Of a stretch of 64,000 bases of DNA, positions 47,393 through 56,138 are shown in pieces (the first letter of the stretch is position 1; each line of letters opens with the position of its first letter). The stretch comes from Phycisphaerales bacterium (lineage in GTDB: Bacteria; Planctomycetota; Phycisphaerae; Phycisphaerales; UBA1924): NCBI GenBank assembly GCA_017642965.1, contig JAEPOJ010000007.1, positions 14,436 through 78,435 on the forward strand, in the 5' to 3' direction. The notes below the pieces were generated by a model, which saw only the letters and a program-made list of their open reading frames with translations, searched no databases and was not told the origin of the DNA. The position numbers and the translations under genes were made by a program.

Positions 47393-49162
47393 TCAGGGAC
47401 ACCCCACATTGAAGGCGTTCAGGAATGCGGACACGTCGAAGAAGTCAAACACGCCGTCGCCTGTCAGGTCCGCCAGTGGGTCCATTGCGTTGTACGCATT
47501 GAGGAACATACTGACATCGAAGTAATCAAGCACGCCGTCTACCGTCAGATCGGGGATGCAACCGCCCGCCACCGCGACGCACGCGGAGAACTCGCTCGTC
47601 TCGCCCGTCGAGGCGCGCGTGGCCGTGGCCGTCACCACCTCGCCCGCGTGGGTCGAAGCCACCAGTGAGACGGCAAAGCCCGCGTTGCCGCCCGCGTCGG
47701 TCGTGACGCTTGTAGACCCAAGGTACCGCTCGCCCTGCCCAAAGCCCGACGCGTCGCACGCGGGGCTGGCGAAGAACTCAACGAAGTAGCCCTGATTAGG
47801 CGCGCTCTGCAGGGTGCCCTCCACGCTCGTCACGCTGCCCGATGACGTAGCCGATGCGAGCTCAGGGAAGTTCTGCAAGCCGTTAGCACCCATATCCGCG
47901 TCCATAAGGTCGTTGGGCGTGGAGCCAAAGTCCCAGGTGTTTGGCATCAGGTCGATGCCGATGTCCCCGTTCCCGGAGATCGAGTTTCCCGAGACACGCA
48001 CGTGCGCATTCGAAGGCACGCCGGGCGGGTACATCATGAGCACACCGGTCGAGTCGTGCCCCGCAATGACGTTGCCCTCGCCGGGGTTCTGCCCCCCGAT
48101 GACGATGTCCCCCGCCTCCTCGAAGGCGTCCGCGGAGACCCACACACCATACTCCCCGCCCAGCACCGGTTCGCCCAGCGCGTTGAGCCCCATGGTGTTG
48201 CCCTTGATGACGATGTTCTCCCCGCCCTCGTACAGCCCCATGTAGATGTCCACGCCGTAGTCCCCGCCGCCGAACGCGTTGGTCGCGTCCACCGCGATCA
48301 GGTTGTCGAGGATCTGCAAGTTGTGGTTGTAGTTATGGATCGCGATGCCCGTCGTGCACGCGCGGTTGGAAATGTCCATACCGTCGGGCGTGGTCCCTAT
48401 GTAGTTGTTCTGGACGAGGTTGCCGTCAGTGTAGTAGAGCTCGATGCAGTCGCCCGCAGGCACGCCGTGCTCCCCGTAGTTGCCGAACCCGGTGATATAG
48501 TTGCGATCCGCTGGGTCGGGCCCGCCGATCACGTTGCCCGTCGCCGGCGAGATCGTCCCCAGCCCGGTCATCCGTACCCGCTCGGTCACATTCCGCACCA
48601 CTGTGCAGTTGTTCGAGTACGTGATGTTGATGTTGTCGGCCTCGTTATCGTGCACATACCCATTGGTCGCGTTCACAAAGCGGATATCCATGCCACCCGT
48701 GTTACCGTACACCTCCGAACCGTCTCCGCCCAGCTCCACGCGCGAGGCGTGCACCCCGGTGACGACCGTGTCGCCGCCGTTGAGGTACGTCTGCAGCGGC
48801 AGGAGCAGCTCGTGTCCCTCCGCGTTCGTGTCGCCCGTGAACGCAGTCTGCGTCGTGCCATCGATGATCACGGGCTGTGACGCGCTCAGCGTCGCTCCCT
48901 GCAGGATCACCAGCCCAGGGAAGATGTCCGGAAGGTACCAGCGCTCCTCCGGGATCTCGAAACCGATGGTCTGACGCCCCGGCTCGTTATCCGACACTCG
49001 GAGCGCCTCGCGGAACGACACCACCCCGTCGGGCCCCGGCAGATCCGCGATGGTCGCACCGATCGGAACATCCACGTCGTTGGCGGTCGTGGTCACAAGT
49101 ATGGTCTGTGCCATCGCAGGTGACGTGATCGTGCAGAGCAGGAGGGTGTGAAGCGTTCTCAT
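47393..49162 (-). CDS. Secreted right-handed beta-helix protein with dockerin-like tail
   Basis: The 589-residue protein starts at MRTLHTLLLCTITSPAMAQ (signal peptide). The N-terminal part (ILVTTTANDVDVPIGATIADLPGPDGVVSFREAL) is a CSLREA-like opening found before parallel beta-helices, and the body has beta-helix turns (GNVIGGPDPADRNYITGFGN, NLVQNNYIGTTPDGMDISN, IVIKGNTMGLNALGEPVLGG). The end is IPDLTVDGVLDYFDVSMFLN, then ADLTGDGVFDFFDVSAFLNAFNVGCP. Such proteins are often surface adhesins or polysaccharide-binding proteins. The substrate is unknown. Confidence 0.82.
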   Translation of the reverse strand: MRTLHTLLLCTITSPAMAQTILVTTTANDVDVPIGATIADLPGPDGVVSFREALRVSDNEPGRQTIGFEIPEERWYLPDIFPGLVILQGATLSASQPVIIDGTTQTAFTGDTNAEGHELLLPLQTYLNGGDTVVTGVHASRVELGGDGSEVYGNTGGMDIRFVNATNGYVHDNEADNINITYSNNCTVVRNVTERVRMTGLGTISPATGNVIGGPDPADRNYITGFGNYGEHGVPAGDCIELYYTDGNLVQNNYIGTTPDGMDISNRACTTGIAIHNYNHNLQILDNLIAVDATNAFGGGDYGVDIYMGLYEGGENIVIKGNTMGLNALGEPVLGGEYGVWVSADAFEEAGDIVIGGQNPGEGNVIAGHDSTGVLMMYPPGVPSNAHVRVSGNSISGNGDIGIDLMPNTWDFGSTPNDLMDADMGANGLQNFPELASATSSGSVTSVEGTLQSAPNQGYFVEFFASPACDASGFGQGERYLGSTSVTTDAGGNAGFAVSLVASTHAGEVVTATATRASTGETSEFSACVAVAGGCIPDLTVDGVLDYFDVSMFLNAYNAMDPLADLTGDGVFDFFDVSAFLNAFNVGCP

Positions 49163-49369
49163 TGTGTGTGTCCCATAGCCCAAGTGTCCCGCGCAGATCA
49201 TCGCGCGCGTCCCGCGATTCATCCGTGGCGGCTGATCGGGAAGACTGCAAAAGTAATGCCAAGCATGTATTCGGATGGCCACGGCTATTTGAACAGTAAA
49301 CACACACCCATGTCAAGCGTTGACCGGTATTGGTGACAGTTTTGGCCAGTTGCCGCACACACCTCTAGC

Positions 49370-50590
49370 TCACAGTTTGCCGACATGCCGCAGTGCCCGC
49401 TCAAACTGGGCCCAACGATCCTCAAGGGTGCCGGTGTAACCGAGACTTACACGCACGAGCCCGGGCTGGATGCCCGCCTCGCGCAGCTCGTCCTCGGTCA
49501 GCTCCGATGAGGTGCTGCTGGCTGAGCAGGACATGAGCGTGTCGAAATATCCAAGACTCACGGCCAGGTAGCCGAAGCTCTCCTGCTGCTGCAGGTAGTT
49601 CATGAACTCGAACGCACGGTCCGATGTGCCCAGGTCGATGGCGAAGAGACCGCCGAACCCGAAGCCCTCGTTCACCAGCCCGGTGAGCAGGTCGTGCTGG
49701 GGGTGGTCGCTGAGGCCGGGGTAGGCCACGGGGATATCCAGCTGGGCGAGCTGGGCCGCGAAGTACATCGCCCGGCGCGAGTGCTCCTTCATGCGAAGCC
49801 CCAGGTGGGGCAGACGCAGCGACAGGTCGAACGCGACGCGCGGGTCCATCGTCGGACCCAGCAGCATGATCGAGCCGGTGTGCAGGTCCATGAGCTGCGA
49901 GATGAAGTCCTTGGAAGCGCACACCGCGCCGGCGATGATGTCCGAGCACCCGCCAATGAACTTGGTGAGCGAGTGGACCACGATGTCCGCGCCGTGCTGG
50001 GCGGGGCTCATGATCATGGGCGAGAAGGTGTTGTCCACCACCAGCTGCGCCCCTGCCTTTTGCGCGATGTCGGCCAGCTGCGGGATGTCCGCGACCACCA
50101 TCGTGGGGTTGGAGATCGACTCGGTGTAGACGACCTTCGTCTTGTCGCTGATGGCCGCCTTCACGGCCTCCATATCACCGATGTCCACGAACTTGACCTT
50201 GATGCCCGTCTTGAGCGGCAGGTACTCCTTGAGCAGCGCGAATGTGCCGCCATAAATCGCGTTGGAGGCCACGATCTCGTCGCCGGGCCCGCAGAGCTGC
50301 ATGATGGCGCAGGCGATGGCGCTGATACCCGAGCTGGTCGCGTAGCCGGCCTCGGTGCCCTCGATGGCCGCGAGGTATCGCCCCAGCACGTAGACCGTCG
50401 GGTTGAAGTGCCGCCCGTAGAGGTAGCACCCGCCGGTGTCGGGCCCCATGCGTCCCTGGAAGATCTCGGGCATGATGCCGGCCTCCATGACGGTGTAGGT
50501 CGTGGATGCCTCGATGGACATGTTGACGCCGCCGTGCTCGCCGAACTCGTGGCGGACGCGGGATAACGACTGGATGGGATCGAAGGCCAT
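49370..50590 (-). CDS. Cys/Met metabolism PLP-dependent lyase (methionine gamma-lyase/cystathionine synthase family)
   Basis: The 406-residue enzyme shows LYGRHFNPTV at about 58-66, YATSSGISAIACAI, YTESISNPTMVVADIP, LVVDNTFSPM and the PLP lysine in VVHSLTKFIGGCSD (Lys210). These place it in the gamma-family of PLP enzymes. The reaction could be methionine gamma-lyase, cystathionine gamma-synthase/lyase or homocysteine synthase; sequence alone does not decide. The start follows AGGAGCAGCGC. It is monocistronic. Confidence 0.9.
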   Translation of the reverse strand: MAFDPIQSLSRVRHEFGEHGGVNMSIEASTTYTVMEAGIMPEIFQGRMGPDTGGCYLYGRHFNPTVYVLGRYLAAIEGTEAGYATSSGISAIACAIMQLCGPGDEIVASNAIYGGTFALLKEYLPLKTGIKVKFVDIGDMEAVKAAISDKTKVVYTESISNPTMVVADIPQLADIAQKAGAQLVVDNTFSPMIMSPAQHGADIVVHSLTKFIGGCSDIIAGAVCASKDFISQLMDLHTGSIMLLGPTMDPRVAFDLSLRLPHLGLRMKEHSRRAMYFAAQLAQLDIPVAYPGLSDHPQHDLLTGLVNEGFGFGGLFAIDLGTSDRAFEFMNYLQQQESFGYLAVSLGYFDTLMSCSASSTSSELTEDELREAGIQPGLVRVSLGYTGTLEDRWAQFERALRHVGKL

Positions 50591-50959
50591 GCGCTGCTCC
50601 TGAGGCGGGCACAACGCACCGCCGGGATGATCGTATCGGCTACATGGCGGGGGTCATCCAAGACCGATCGCCCAATCGGACGGCAAGCGATTTCGCATCT
50701 ACCCCGCCACCCGCGCCTTCCCCGCGGGGCATGGAAGGCAAGGAGAACGACGCGTGAACAGCGACTCGAAGGAAGGAAGCGTCTGCCATGGGACTGGGAG
50801 CGACCCCTTCCTTCCTTTGGTACGGGTGGCCAGATGGAACCGTCCGCGGTTCCTTCGGGAACGGGGACGCTGGGCACTCGATCGCGCCCGGCGTGGTTGC
50901 TTTGCGATCCCGAAGGAGACTGCGTCTCCATCGGGCCACCCGGATCGGAGGTTCACCAT
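50591..50959. repeat. Noncoding block of nested palindromes
   Basis: No credible gene lies in these 369 bases. Three inverted repeats follow one another: GCCTTCC/GGAAGGC (50715-50739, enclosing CCCCGCGGGG), AAGGAAGGAAG/CTTCCTTCCTT (50769-50817), and a larger one with GGTGGCC at 50825 and GGCCACC ending at 50940. The large arms contain inner hairpins GGAACCG/CGGTTCC and GGAGAC/GTCTCC that occupy equivalent positions with different paired bases. Confidence 0.7.
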
Positions 50960-52057
50960 TCAATCAAACAGCGATGCGCAATCCTCCAGGCGTGCCCCGC
51001 TGCCGTCCGCGACCGCAAACCTCGCCCCGGGGAACATGGCCGCCGAGCCGTAGGCACCGTCCTTACGCAGGGCGTAGAGGATGACGTTGAAGCCCGGGCG
51101 CTCGGCGTCCTGCATCAGGCGTTTCTGACGCTTCGAGTTCGACACGATCGATTTCAGCACCCGCAGACACGCGTCGGTCGGGCTGAGCCCCAAGCCCATG
51201 GCCTGCACGATCGCGAACGAGCCGCACGACTGGATGACCGCCTCGCCCCGCCCGGTGGCGCCGGCGGAGCCGATGTCATTGTCCACGTACATCCCCGCGC
51301 CGATGATCGGCGAATCGCCCACCCGCCCCGGGATCTTGTAGCTCAGCCCGCTCGTCGTCGTGCACGCCGAGACGCTGCCACTGGTATCGACGGCCCCGCA
51401 GTGGATGGTGCCGTAGGTGAACGGGACGGGCTGCTGCTCGCCCGCCGCGCCGACCTCGGTGCCGTCTTGGTTCCAGTCCATCTGGTCGGGGTCGAGCCAG
51501 TCGTCTCGCTCCGACTGGTTCTGCTTCCAGCGCAGCCAGGCCTTGCGGGCACGCTCCGTGAGCAGCTCCTCGTGCGGGAAGCCGTGGGCCCGGGCGAACT
51601 CGTAGGCACCCCTGCCCACGATCATGACGTGGTCGGTGGTCTGCAGGACCTTGAGGGCAACCGCCGCGGGGTGCATGATGTTCTCGATGCACGCGACGGA
51701 GCCGGCCTTGTGCGTCGGCCCGTGCATCACGGATGCATCGAGCTGGACGACGCCTCGCTCGTTGGGCAGCCCGCCATAGCCGACGGTCATGTCGTTGGGG
51801 TCGGCCTCGACAATCCCGACACCCTCGACGACACCCAGCACCGGGTCCGCCCCGGCGTTGATCCGCTCGACCGCCCGACGCACCGCGACCAGCCCGTTGC
51901 CGGAAGAGATGCTCACCGCCGAACCGGGCGCGTCCAACGCCTTCGCGCGCGGCTGCGCCCGCGAAGCCGATGTGACCCCGCCCAGCGCCCCCAGCGCACC
52001 AACGCCCGCAACGGATGATGTTTTCAGGAACTGACGGCGTGTGTGATCATGACTCAT
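50960..52057 (-). CDS. Glycosylasparaginase (isoaspartyl peptidase/N4-(GlcNAc)-L-asparaginase family)
   Basis: The 365-residue protein starts with a twin-arginine signal (DHTRRQFLKTSSVAGVGALG). It is a Ntn-hydrolase with the autocleavage Thr at about 217 (TYGTIHCGAVD) and the substrate motif KIPGRVGDSPIIGAGMYVDN at about 241-260. It would split the amide between N-acetylglucosamine and asparagine in degraded glycopeptides, outside the cytoplasm. The start is the ATG at the Tat signal; a longer frame reaches into the kinase gene and is rejected. It lies 34 bases after the kinase stop, so cotranscription is possible. Confidence 0.9.
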   Translation of the reverse strand: MSHDHTRRQFLKTSSVAGVGALGALGGVTSASRAQPRAKALDAPGSAVSISSGNGLVAVRRAVERINAGADPVLGVVEGVGIVEADPNDMTVGYGGLPNERGVVQLDASVMHGPTHKAGSVACIENIMHPAAVALKVLQTTDHVMIVGRGAYEFARAHGFPHEELLTERARKAWLRWKQNQSERDDWLDPDQMDWNQDGTEVGAAGEQQPVPFTYGTIHCGAVDTSGSVSACTTTSGLSYKIPGRVGDSPIIGAGMYVDNDIGSAGATGRGEAVIQSCGSFAIVQAMGLGLSPTDACLRVLKSIVSNSKRQKRLMQDAERPGFNVILYALRKDGAYGSAAMFPGARFAVADGSGARLEDCASLFD

Positions 52058-52091
52058 GCCATGAATATACACGAGATCATCTACAAGCGTA

Positions 52092-54524
52092 TCACCTTTG
52101 CGACCGCAGCGTCTCGATACGCGCCATGCGCGCCAGGCTCCGCTGCACACGCTCGTGCTCAGCGCCGAACGTCGCCTCCAGCACCGGCTGCGTCCGCTCG
52201 ATCGCACGCTGCGCCGCGTCCAGCTCGCCCAGCTCGATCAGGCACTGGGCGAAGTTGTTGCGGAAGATCGCCGTGTAATAGTGCCCCTGCGGAAGCATCG
52301 CGTCGCACATGCCCAGCAGCTCCTCGAACATCGGCCGGGCCTCCTGCGCCCGCCCGTTGCTCGTCAGCAGCATCGCCAGGTTGTTCAGCGGGGCCCACGT
52401 CTCCGGGTCGAGCCCGCCCTGCCCGTTCCGCCGAGACTCGATGGTCTCTCGGTAGAGCTCGACGGCCTCGTCGATCTTCCCGATGTCCTCCAGCAAGTAC
52501 GCCAGGTTCCCCTTGAGCACGAGCGTTCGCGCATCACGCTCGCCGAACCGGATCCGGTAGCCGGACAGCGCATCGCGTGTCAGCGGCTCGGCTTCCGCGA
52601 ACTCGCCCTCCGCGATCAGCGCCGCCCCGAGGTTCCCCATCGCCAGCAGCGTGGAGTAGTGATCATCGCCCAGCACACGCCTGCGTCGCTCGACGACCTC
52701 GCGCAGCATCGCGATGGCCTCGGCGTTTCGCCCGAGCTTCTGGATCGTCCCCGCGAGGATGTTCTGGGCCACCAGCGTCTGGGGGTGGTCGTCCCCGAAC
52801 ACACGGATGCGTGCCTCGAACACGCGGCGCATCAGCTCCTCGCTCTCGGCGAGTCGCCCGATGTCCTTGAGCGCCTTGCCACGGTTGTTCATGATCGTCA
52901 GCGTCTCGCGGTGATCGGGGCCCAGGTGCGTCCGCAGGACCTGCTCGCCGCGTGTCCACAGCTCCAGCGCCCGGTCGTGGTCGCCGCGTGCCAGCGCGAT
53001 GCGTGCCCGCTCCGACATGACCTTGCCGCTCTCGACAGGATCGTCGAGGGTCTCGACCACCACGGCCGCCTGCTCGACCAGCTCCTCCGCCCGGTCGTAC
53101 TGACCGAGATCCATCAGCACCAACGCGAGCGTGCGCTTCGCGTCGCTGGTCAGGACCGCGTCCTCGCCCAGCTCTTCGATGCACAGCTCCAGCATCCGCT
53201 CCGCCTGATCCCGCGCACGCTCAAGCTCGCCCAGACTCAGGAACGTGTTGCTCATCGCCATCCGCAGCGTCGCGTTGATGTCCGGCTGATCCACAAACTC
53301 CTGATCCAGCGTCAGCGCCGAGGTGTCCAGCAGCTCACGCACCGTCAGCTCGCTGCCCAGCGACTGCTCCGGATCGGCGCTCATCAGCATGTTGTTCATG
53401 TACACGTTGATCGCCACGGCCCGCCGGCGCTGCGCCTCGGCGACCTGCAGGGCCTCTTCTGCGCGCTGCGTCTCGAGGCGGGCCGCGTTCCAGCCGCGCG
53501 TCGCACGCGCCGCCTGCCAGCTCACCCCCACCACGCCCGCCACGATCGCGATCAGCGCCACCGAGCTGATGGTGACCAGCCCGCGGTTGCGTTTGACAAA
53601 CTTGCGAGCCCGGTAGACCCCCGTGCCCCCCATCGCTTCCACCGGCTCATCATGCAGCAGGCGACGGATGTCCTGCCCCATCACCATCGCGCTCTCGTAG
53701 CGCTGCTCGGGGTCCGTCGCGATCGCTCGCGCGATGATCGCATCGAGCTCACGCCCCAGCTCCGCGCTCGGAGGTGAGCCCGCCCACGGCAGCTGCTCGA
53801 TCACCCGCAGCGCATCGTCGATCGTCAAGCCACTCAGTTTGTAAGGCCGCTCGCCGGCCAGTAGTTCCAGCAGGATCACACCGAGCGCGTACACATCACA
53901 GCGGCCATCGATGTGCGGATCCCCGCGCAGCTGCTCCGGGCTCATATAGCCCAGCGTACCCACCTGGTCGGGCATGTCCGTATCACTGCCGGTAATCTTG
54001 GCAACCCCAAAGTCCAGGATCCGCGCCCGCCCTCCCTGATCCACAAGGATGTTCGCCGGCTTGAGGTCCCGGTGCAGCACCCCGCGACGATGCGCGGCGT
54101 CAACCGCTTCACAGATCGAGATCATCTTGCCCAGCAGCAAGCGGCGATCAATGCGTTTGGCATACCGGTCAAGCGACTCACCCTGCACCAGCTCCATCGC
54201 AAAGTACGGGTAGGTCCGCCCCTCGAGTTCCACGCGTCCCGACGCGTACACCGGTGCGATCCCGGGGTGCTTGAGCATCGCGAGTGATTCTGTCTCAAGC
54301 TCGAAACGACGCTCGCGGATTGGTGTCATCGCGTCGGGCCGGAGCACCTTTAACGCTACTTGCCGCTTCGGGAATTGCTGCTCGGCCAGAAGTACGACAC
54401 CCATAGCACCCCGACCGAGTTCACCGAGTACGCGATAGCCATCGATGGACACCACCGTGTCCCAATCGAGGCCGCCGGGCGCACCCGTCGATTGATCCAT
54501 CTTTTCGCCGCTGAACTCACTCAT
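52092..54524 (-). CDS. Serine/threonine protein kinase with TPR domain
   Basis: The 810-residue protein has a Hanks-type kinase at about 30-295: glycine loop LGELGRGAMGVVLLAE, Lys59 (VALKVL), catalytic HRDLKPANIL (Asp153), DFG at 171-173 and GYMSPEQ. A transmembrane helix follows (ISSVALIAIVAGVVGVSW, near 325-345), then a long tetratricopeptide region of the TPR_12/kinesin-light-chain type. The kinase is cytoplasmic and the TPR part probably external. Planctomycetes carry many such kinases; the signal sensed is unknown. No strong ribosome site is seen at the first ATG; an ATG 24 bases later is possible. Confidence 0.93.
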   Translation of the reverse strand: MSEFSGEKMDQSTGAPGGLDWDTVVSIDGYRVLGELGRGAMGVVLLAEQQFPKRQVALKVLRPDAMTPIRERRFELETESLAMLKHPGIAPVYASGRVELEGRTYPYFAMELVQGESLDRYAKRIDRRLLLGKMISICEAVDAAHRRGVLHRDLKPANILVDQGGRARILDFGVAKITGSDTDMPDQVGTLGYMSPEQLRGDPHIDGRCDVYALGVILLELLAGERPYKLSGLTIDDALRVIEQLPWAGSPPSAELGRELDAIIARAIATDPEQRYESAMVMGQDIRRLLHDEPVEAMGGTGVYRARKFVKRNRGLVTISSVALIAIVAGVVGVSWQAARATRGWNAARLETQRAEEALQVAEAQRRRAVAINVYMNNMLMSADPEQSLGSELTVRELLDTSALTLDQEFVDQPDINATLRMAMSNTFLSLGELERARDQAERMLELCIEELGEDAVLTSDAKRTLALVLMDLGQYDRAEELVEQAAVVVETLDDPVESGKVMSERARIALARGDHDRALELWTRGEQVLRTHLGPDHRETLTIMNNRGKALKDIGRLAESEELMRRVFEARIRVFGDDHPQTLVAQNILAGTIQKLGRNAEAIAMLREVVERRRRVLGDDHYSTLLAMGNLGAALIAEGEFAEAEPLTRDALSGYRIRFGERDARTLVLKGNLAYLLEDIGKIDEAVELYRETIESRRNGQGGLDPETWAPLNNLAMLLTSNGRAQEARPMFEELLGMCDAMLPQGHYYTAIFRNNFAQCLIELGELDAAQRAIERTQPVLEATFGAEHERVQRSLARMARIETLRSQR

Positions 54525-54772
54525 CGATGAGTAGATATACCACAGTATTGGTGCAATTCAGGCACACCCAAGAGCGATTTACCTCGACCTCCCGTCACTC
54601 AAACCCATAGCGGTTTTTCTGGGACGCGTTCGCTGTCCCAGGCCGGCCTCACACCACTCCTAGGCAGTTCTACCTAGAATCTGAATAAGGGACCTCAGGG
54701 CGTCCAAACGTGCCCTCTTGCCGGTATACTCCACCGATCGATGAGGGGTTCTGCCCAAAGAGCAGGAAGAGT

Positions 54773-54967
54773 ATGATCAGTCTCTGCATGTACGCTTGTG
54801 TTATTTATTTCCTTTTCGGGATATGTTTCGCTGTCCCGTTCTGCTTCCTATGGCTGCACAGAATCGATACGCTCGCTGCAAGCGCTTCGATCCCATTCAA
54901 ACTTCTGTGCGTCCCGGGCGCGGTGTTTCTCTGGCCGGTGCTTTTTGTCAAAGTGAGGCACACGTGA
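54773..54967 (+). CDS. Small membrane protein (64 residues) of the Rieske operon
   Basis: The protein has two hydrophobic helices (CMYACVIYFLFGICFAVPF and KLLCVPGAVFLWPVLFV). The ATG at 54773 follows GGAAGAG, and longer in-frame starts lack a ribosome site. Its stop overlaps the GTG of the next tiny gene. It resembles small helper subunits of membrane redox complexes, but I do not recognise a named family. The 248 bases upstream show no gene and probably carry the promoter. Confidence 0.7.
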   Translation: MISLCMYACVIYFLFGICFAVPFCFLWLHRIDTLAASASIPFKLLCVPGAVFLWPVLFVKVRHT

Positions 54968-55071
54968 AACGTCGTCACCGCACAGCACACCTGATCATCG
55001 TCTTCCACGCACTGCTCGTGACCATGTCGCTCTGCACGATCGCGTTGCTGATGGTGGAGATCCCAACATGA
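54964..55071 (+). CDS. Tiny single-helix membrane protein (35 residues)
   Basis: A GTG-started frame reads VKRRHRTAHLIIVFHALLVT, then MSLCTIALLMVEIPT, one transmembrane helix after a basic start. It overlaps the preceding stop as GTGA and the following start as ATGA, so the four genes of this cluster form an unbroken translational chain. Size and topology suit a small structural subunit of the membrane redox complex. Confidence 0.6.
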   Translation: MKRRHRTAHLIIVFHALLVTMSLCTIALLMVEIPT

Positions 55072-56138
55072 GCAGCTCATACCGCACTGTGCAGTGGAAC
55101 GCGCACAAGAAGATTTATGACTTGACCATCGCACTCGCCGTGACCGGGTTCATCGTCGGCTTTGTGATCCTCTCTCGTATCTTCTTCCCATCCCCGGAGC
55201 AGATCTCAACCCCGATTCTCCTGATCCGTGCCTGCGGGATCTGTGCAATCCTCATGCTGCACCTCATCCTGATCATCGGCCCACTCGCCAGACTCACGCC
55301 CCTCGCCGCCCCGTTGCTGTACAACCGGCGACACCTCGGTGTTTCATTCTTCTCTGTCGCGCTGATTCATGCCCTGCTCGTCGTCGGGTTCTACGGGGGA
55401 TTCGGGGTACAGAACCCGCTGCTCGCCGTCCTCGATGCGCCGGATGGATCGGTCCCCTTCGAGTTCTTCGGATTCCTCGCGCTGATCATCTTCGGGCTCA
55501 TGGCCGCGACAAGCCACGATTTTTGGCTGGCAAACCTCGGGCATGCCTGGTGGAAGGCGATGCACATGATGGTGTATCTCGCGTACATCCTGGTCCTCGC
55601 GCATGTGCTCTTCGGACCACTCCGAGCCGACTCGAACGTGATCCCGATCGTGCTCATTTCCATCGGTGCGGCTGTGGTGCTCTCACTCCACATCCTGACC
55701 GGCACTCGAGAAGTCCTTCGCGACTTCCGGGATCACGCACACTGCGCACAGGAGAACGACCAATCCGGTTGGGTCGATGTCTGCAGCGTGGACGACATCC
55801 CACCCGATCGGGCAAAGATCGTGCAGATCGAGAATCACGAGCGGGTCGCGGTCTTCCGCCACAATGATGCACTCTCAGCGATCACCAACATCTGCGCTCA
55901 TCAAGGAGGCCCGCTCGGCGAAGGGAAGATCATCGACGGATGCGTGACCTGCCCTTGGCACGGCTATCAGTACAAGCCTGAGTGCGGACAATCGCCGCCG
56001 CCGTACACCGAGAAGATTGCGACCTACGACATCCGTGTCGAGGGGCGTCGCGTGCTCATCAACCCTTCGCCCAACCCCCCGGGCACACACACAGAGCCGG
56101 CTTCATTTGAACCATGGCCGGAGGATCAGCATGACTGA
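55068..56138 (+). CDS. Ferric-reductase-like membrane protein fused to a Rieske [2Fe-2S] domain
   Basis: The 356-residue protein has about six hydrophobic helices with histidines at positions suited to heme binding (LHLILIIGPL, RRHLGVS, LIHALLVVGFYGG, ATSHDFWL, MHMMVYLAYILVLAHVL), like the ferric reductase/YedZ family. The C-terminal part is a Rieske domain with Cys276-x-His278 (CAHQGG) and Cys295-x-x-His298 (CPWHG). It would pass electrons between a membrane quinone/heme site and a soluble or membrane partner. The partner enzyme is unknown. Confidence 0.87.
   Translation: MSSSYRTVQWNAHKKIYDLTIALAVTGFIVGFVILSRIFFPSPEQISTPILLIRACGICAILMLHLILIIGPLARLTPLAAPLLYNRRHLGVSFFSVALIHALLVVGFYGGFGVQNPLLAVLDAPDGSVPFEFFGFLALIIFGLMAATSHDFWLANLGHAWWKAMHMMVYLAYILVLAHVLFGPLRADSNVIPIVLISIGAAVVLSLHILTGTREVLRDFRDHAHCAQENDQSGWVDVCSVDDIPPDRAKIVQIENHERVAVFRHNDALSAITNICAHQGGPLGEGKIIDGCVTCPWHGYQYKPECGQSPPPYTEKIATYDIRVEGRRVLINPSPNPPGTHTEPASFEPWPEDQHD

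Noticed and set aside
50627-53777. Long rightward frames opposite the asparaginase and kinase genes
   Set aside because: They are antisense to confidently identified enzymes and encode Arg/Asp/His-rich sequence without motifs.
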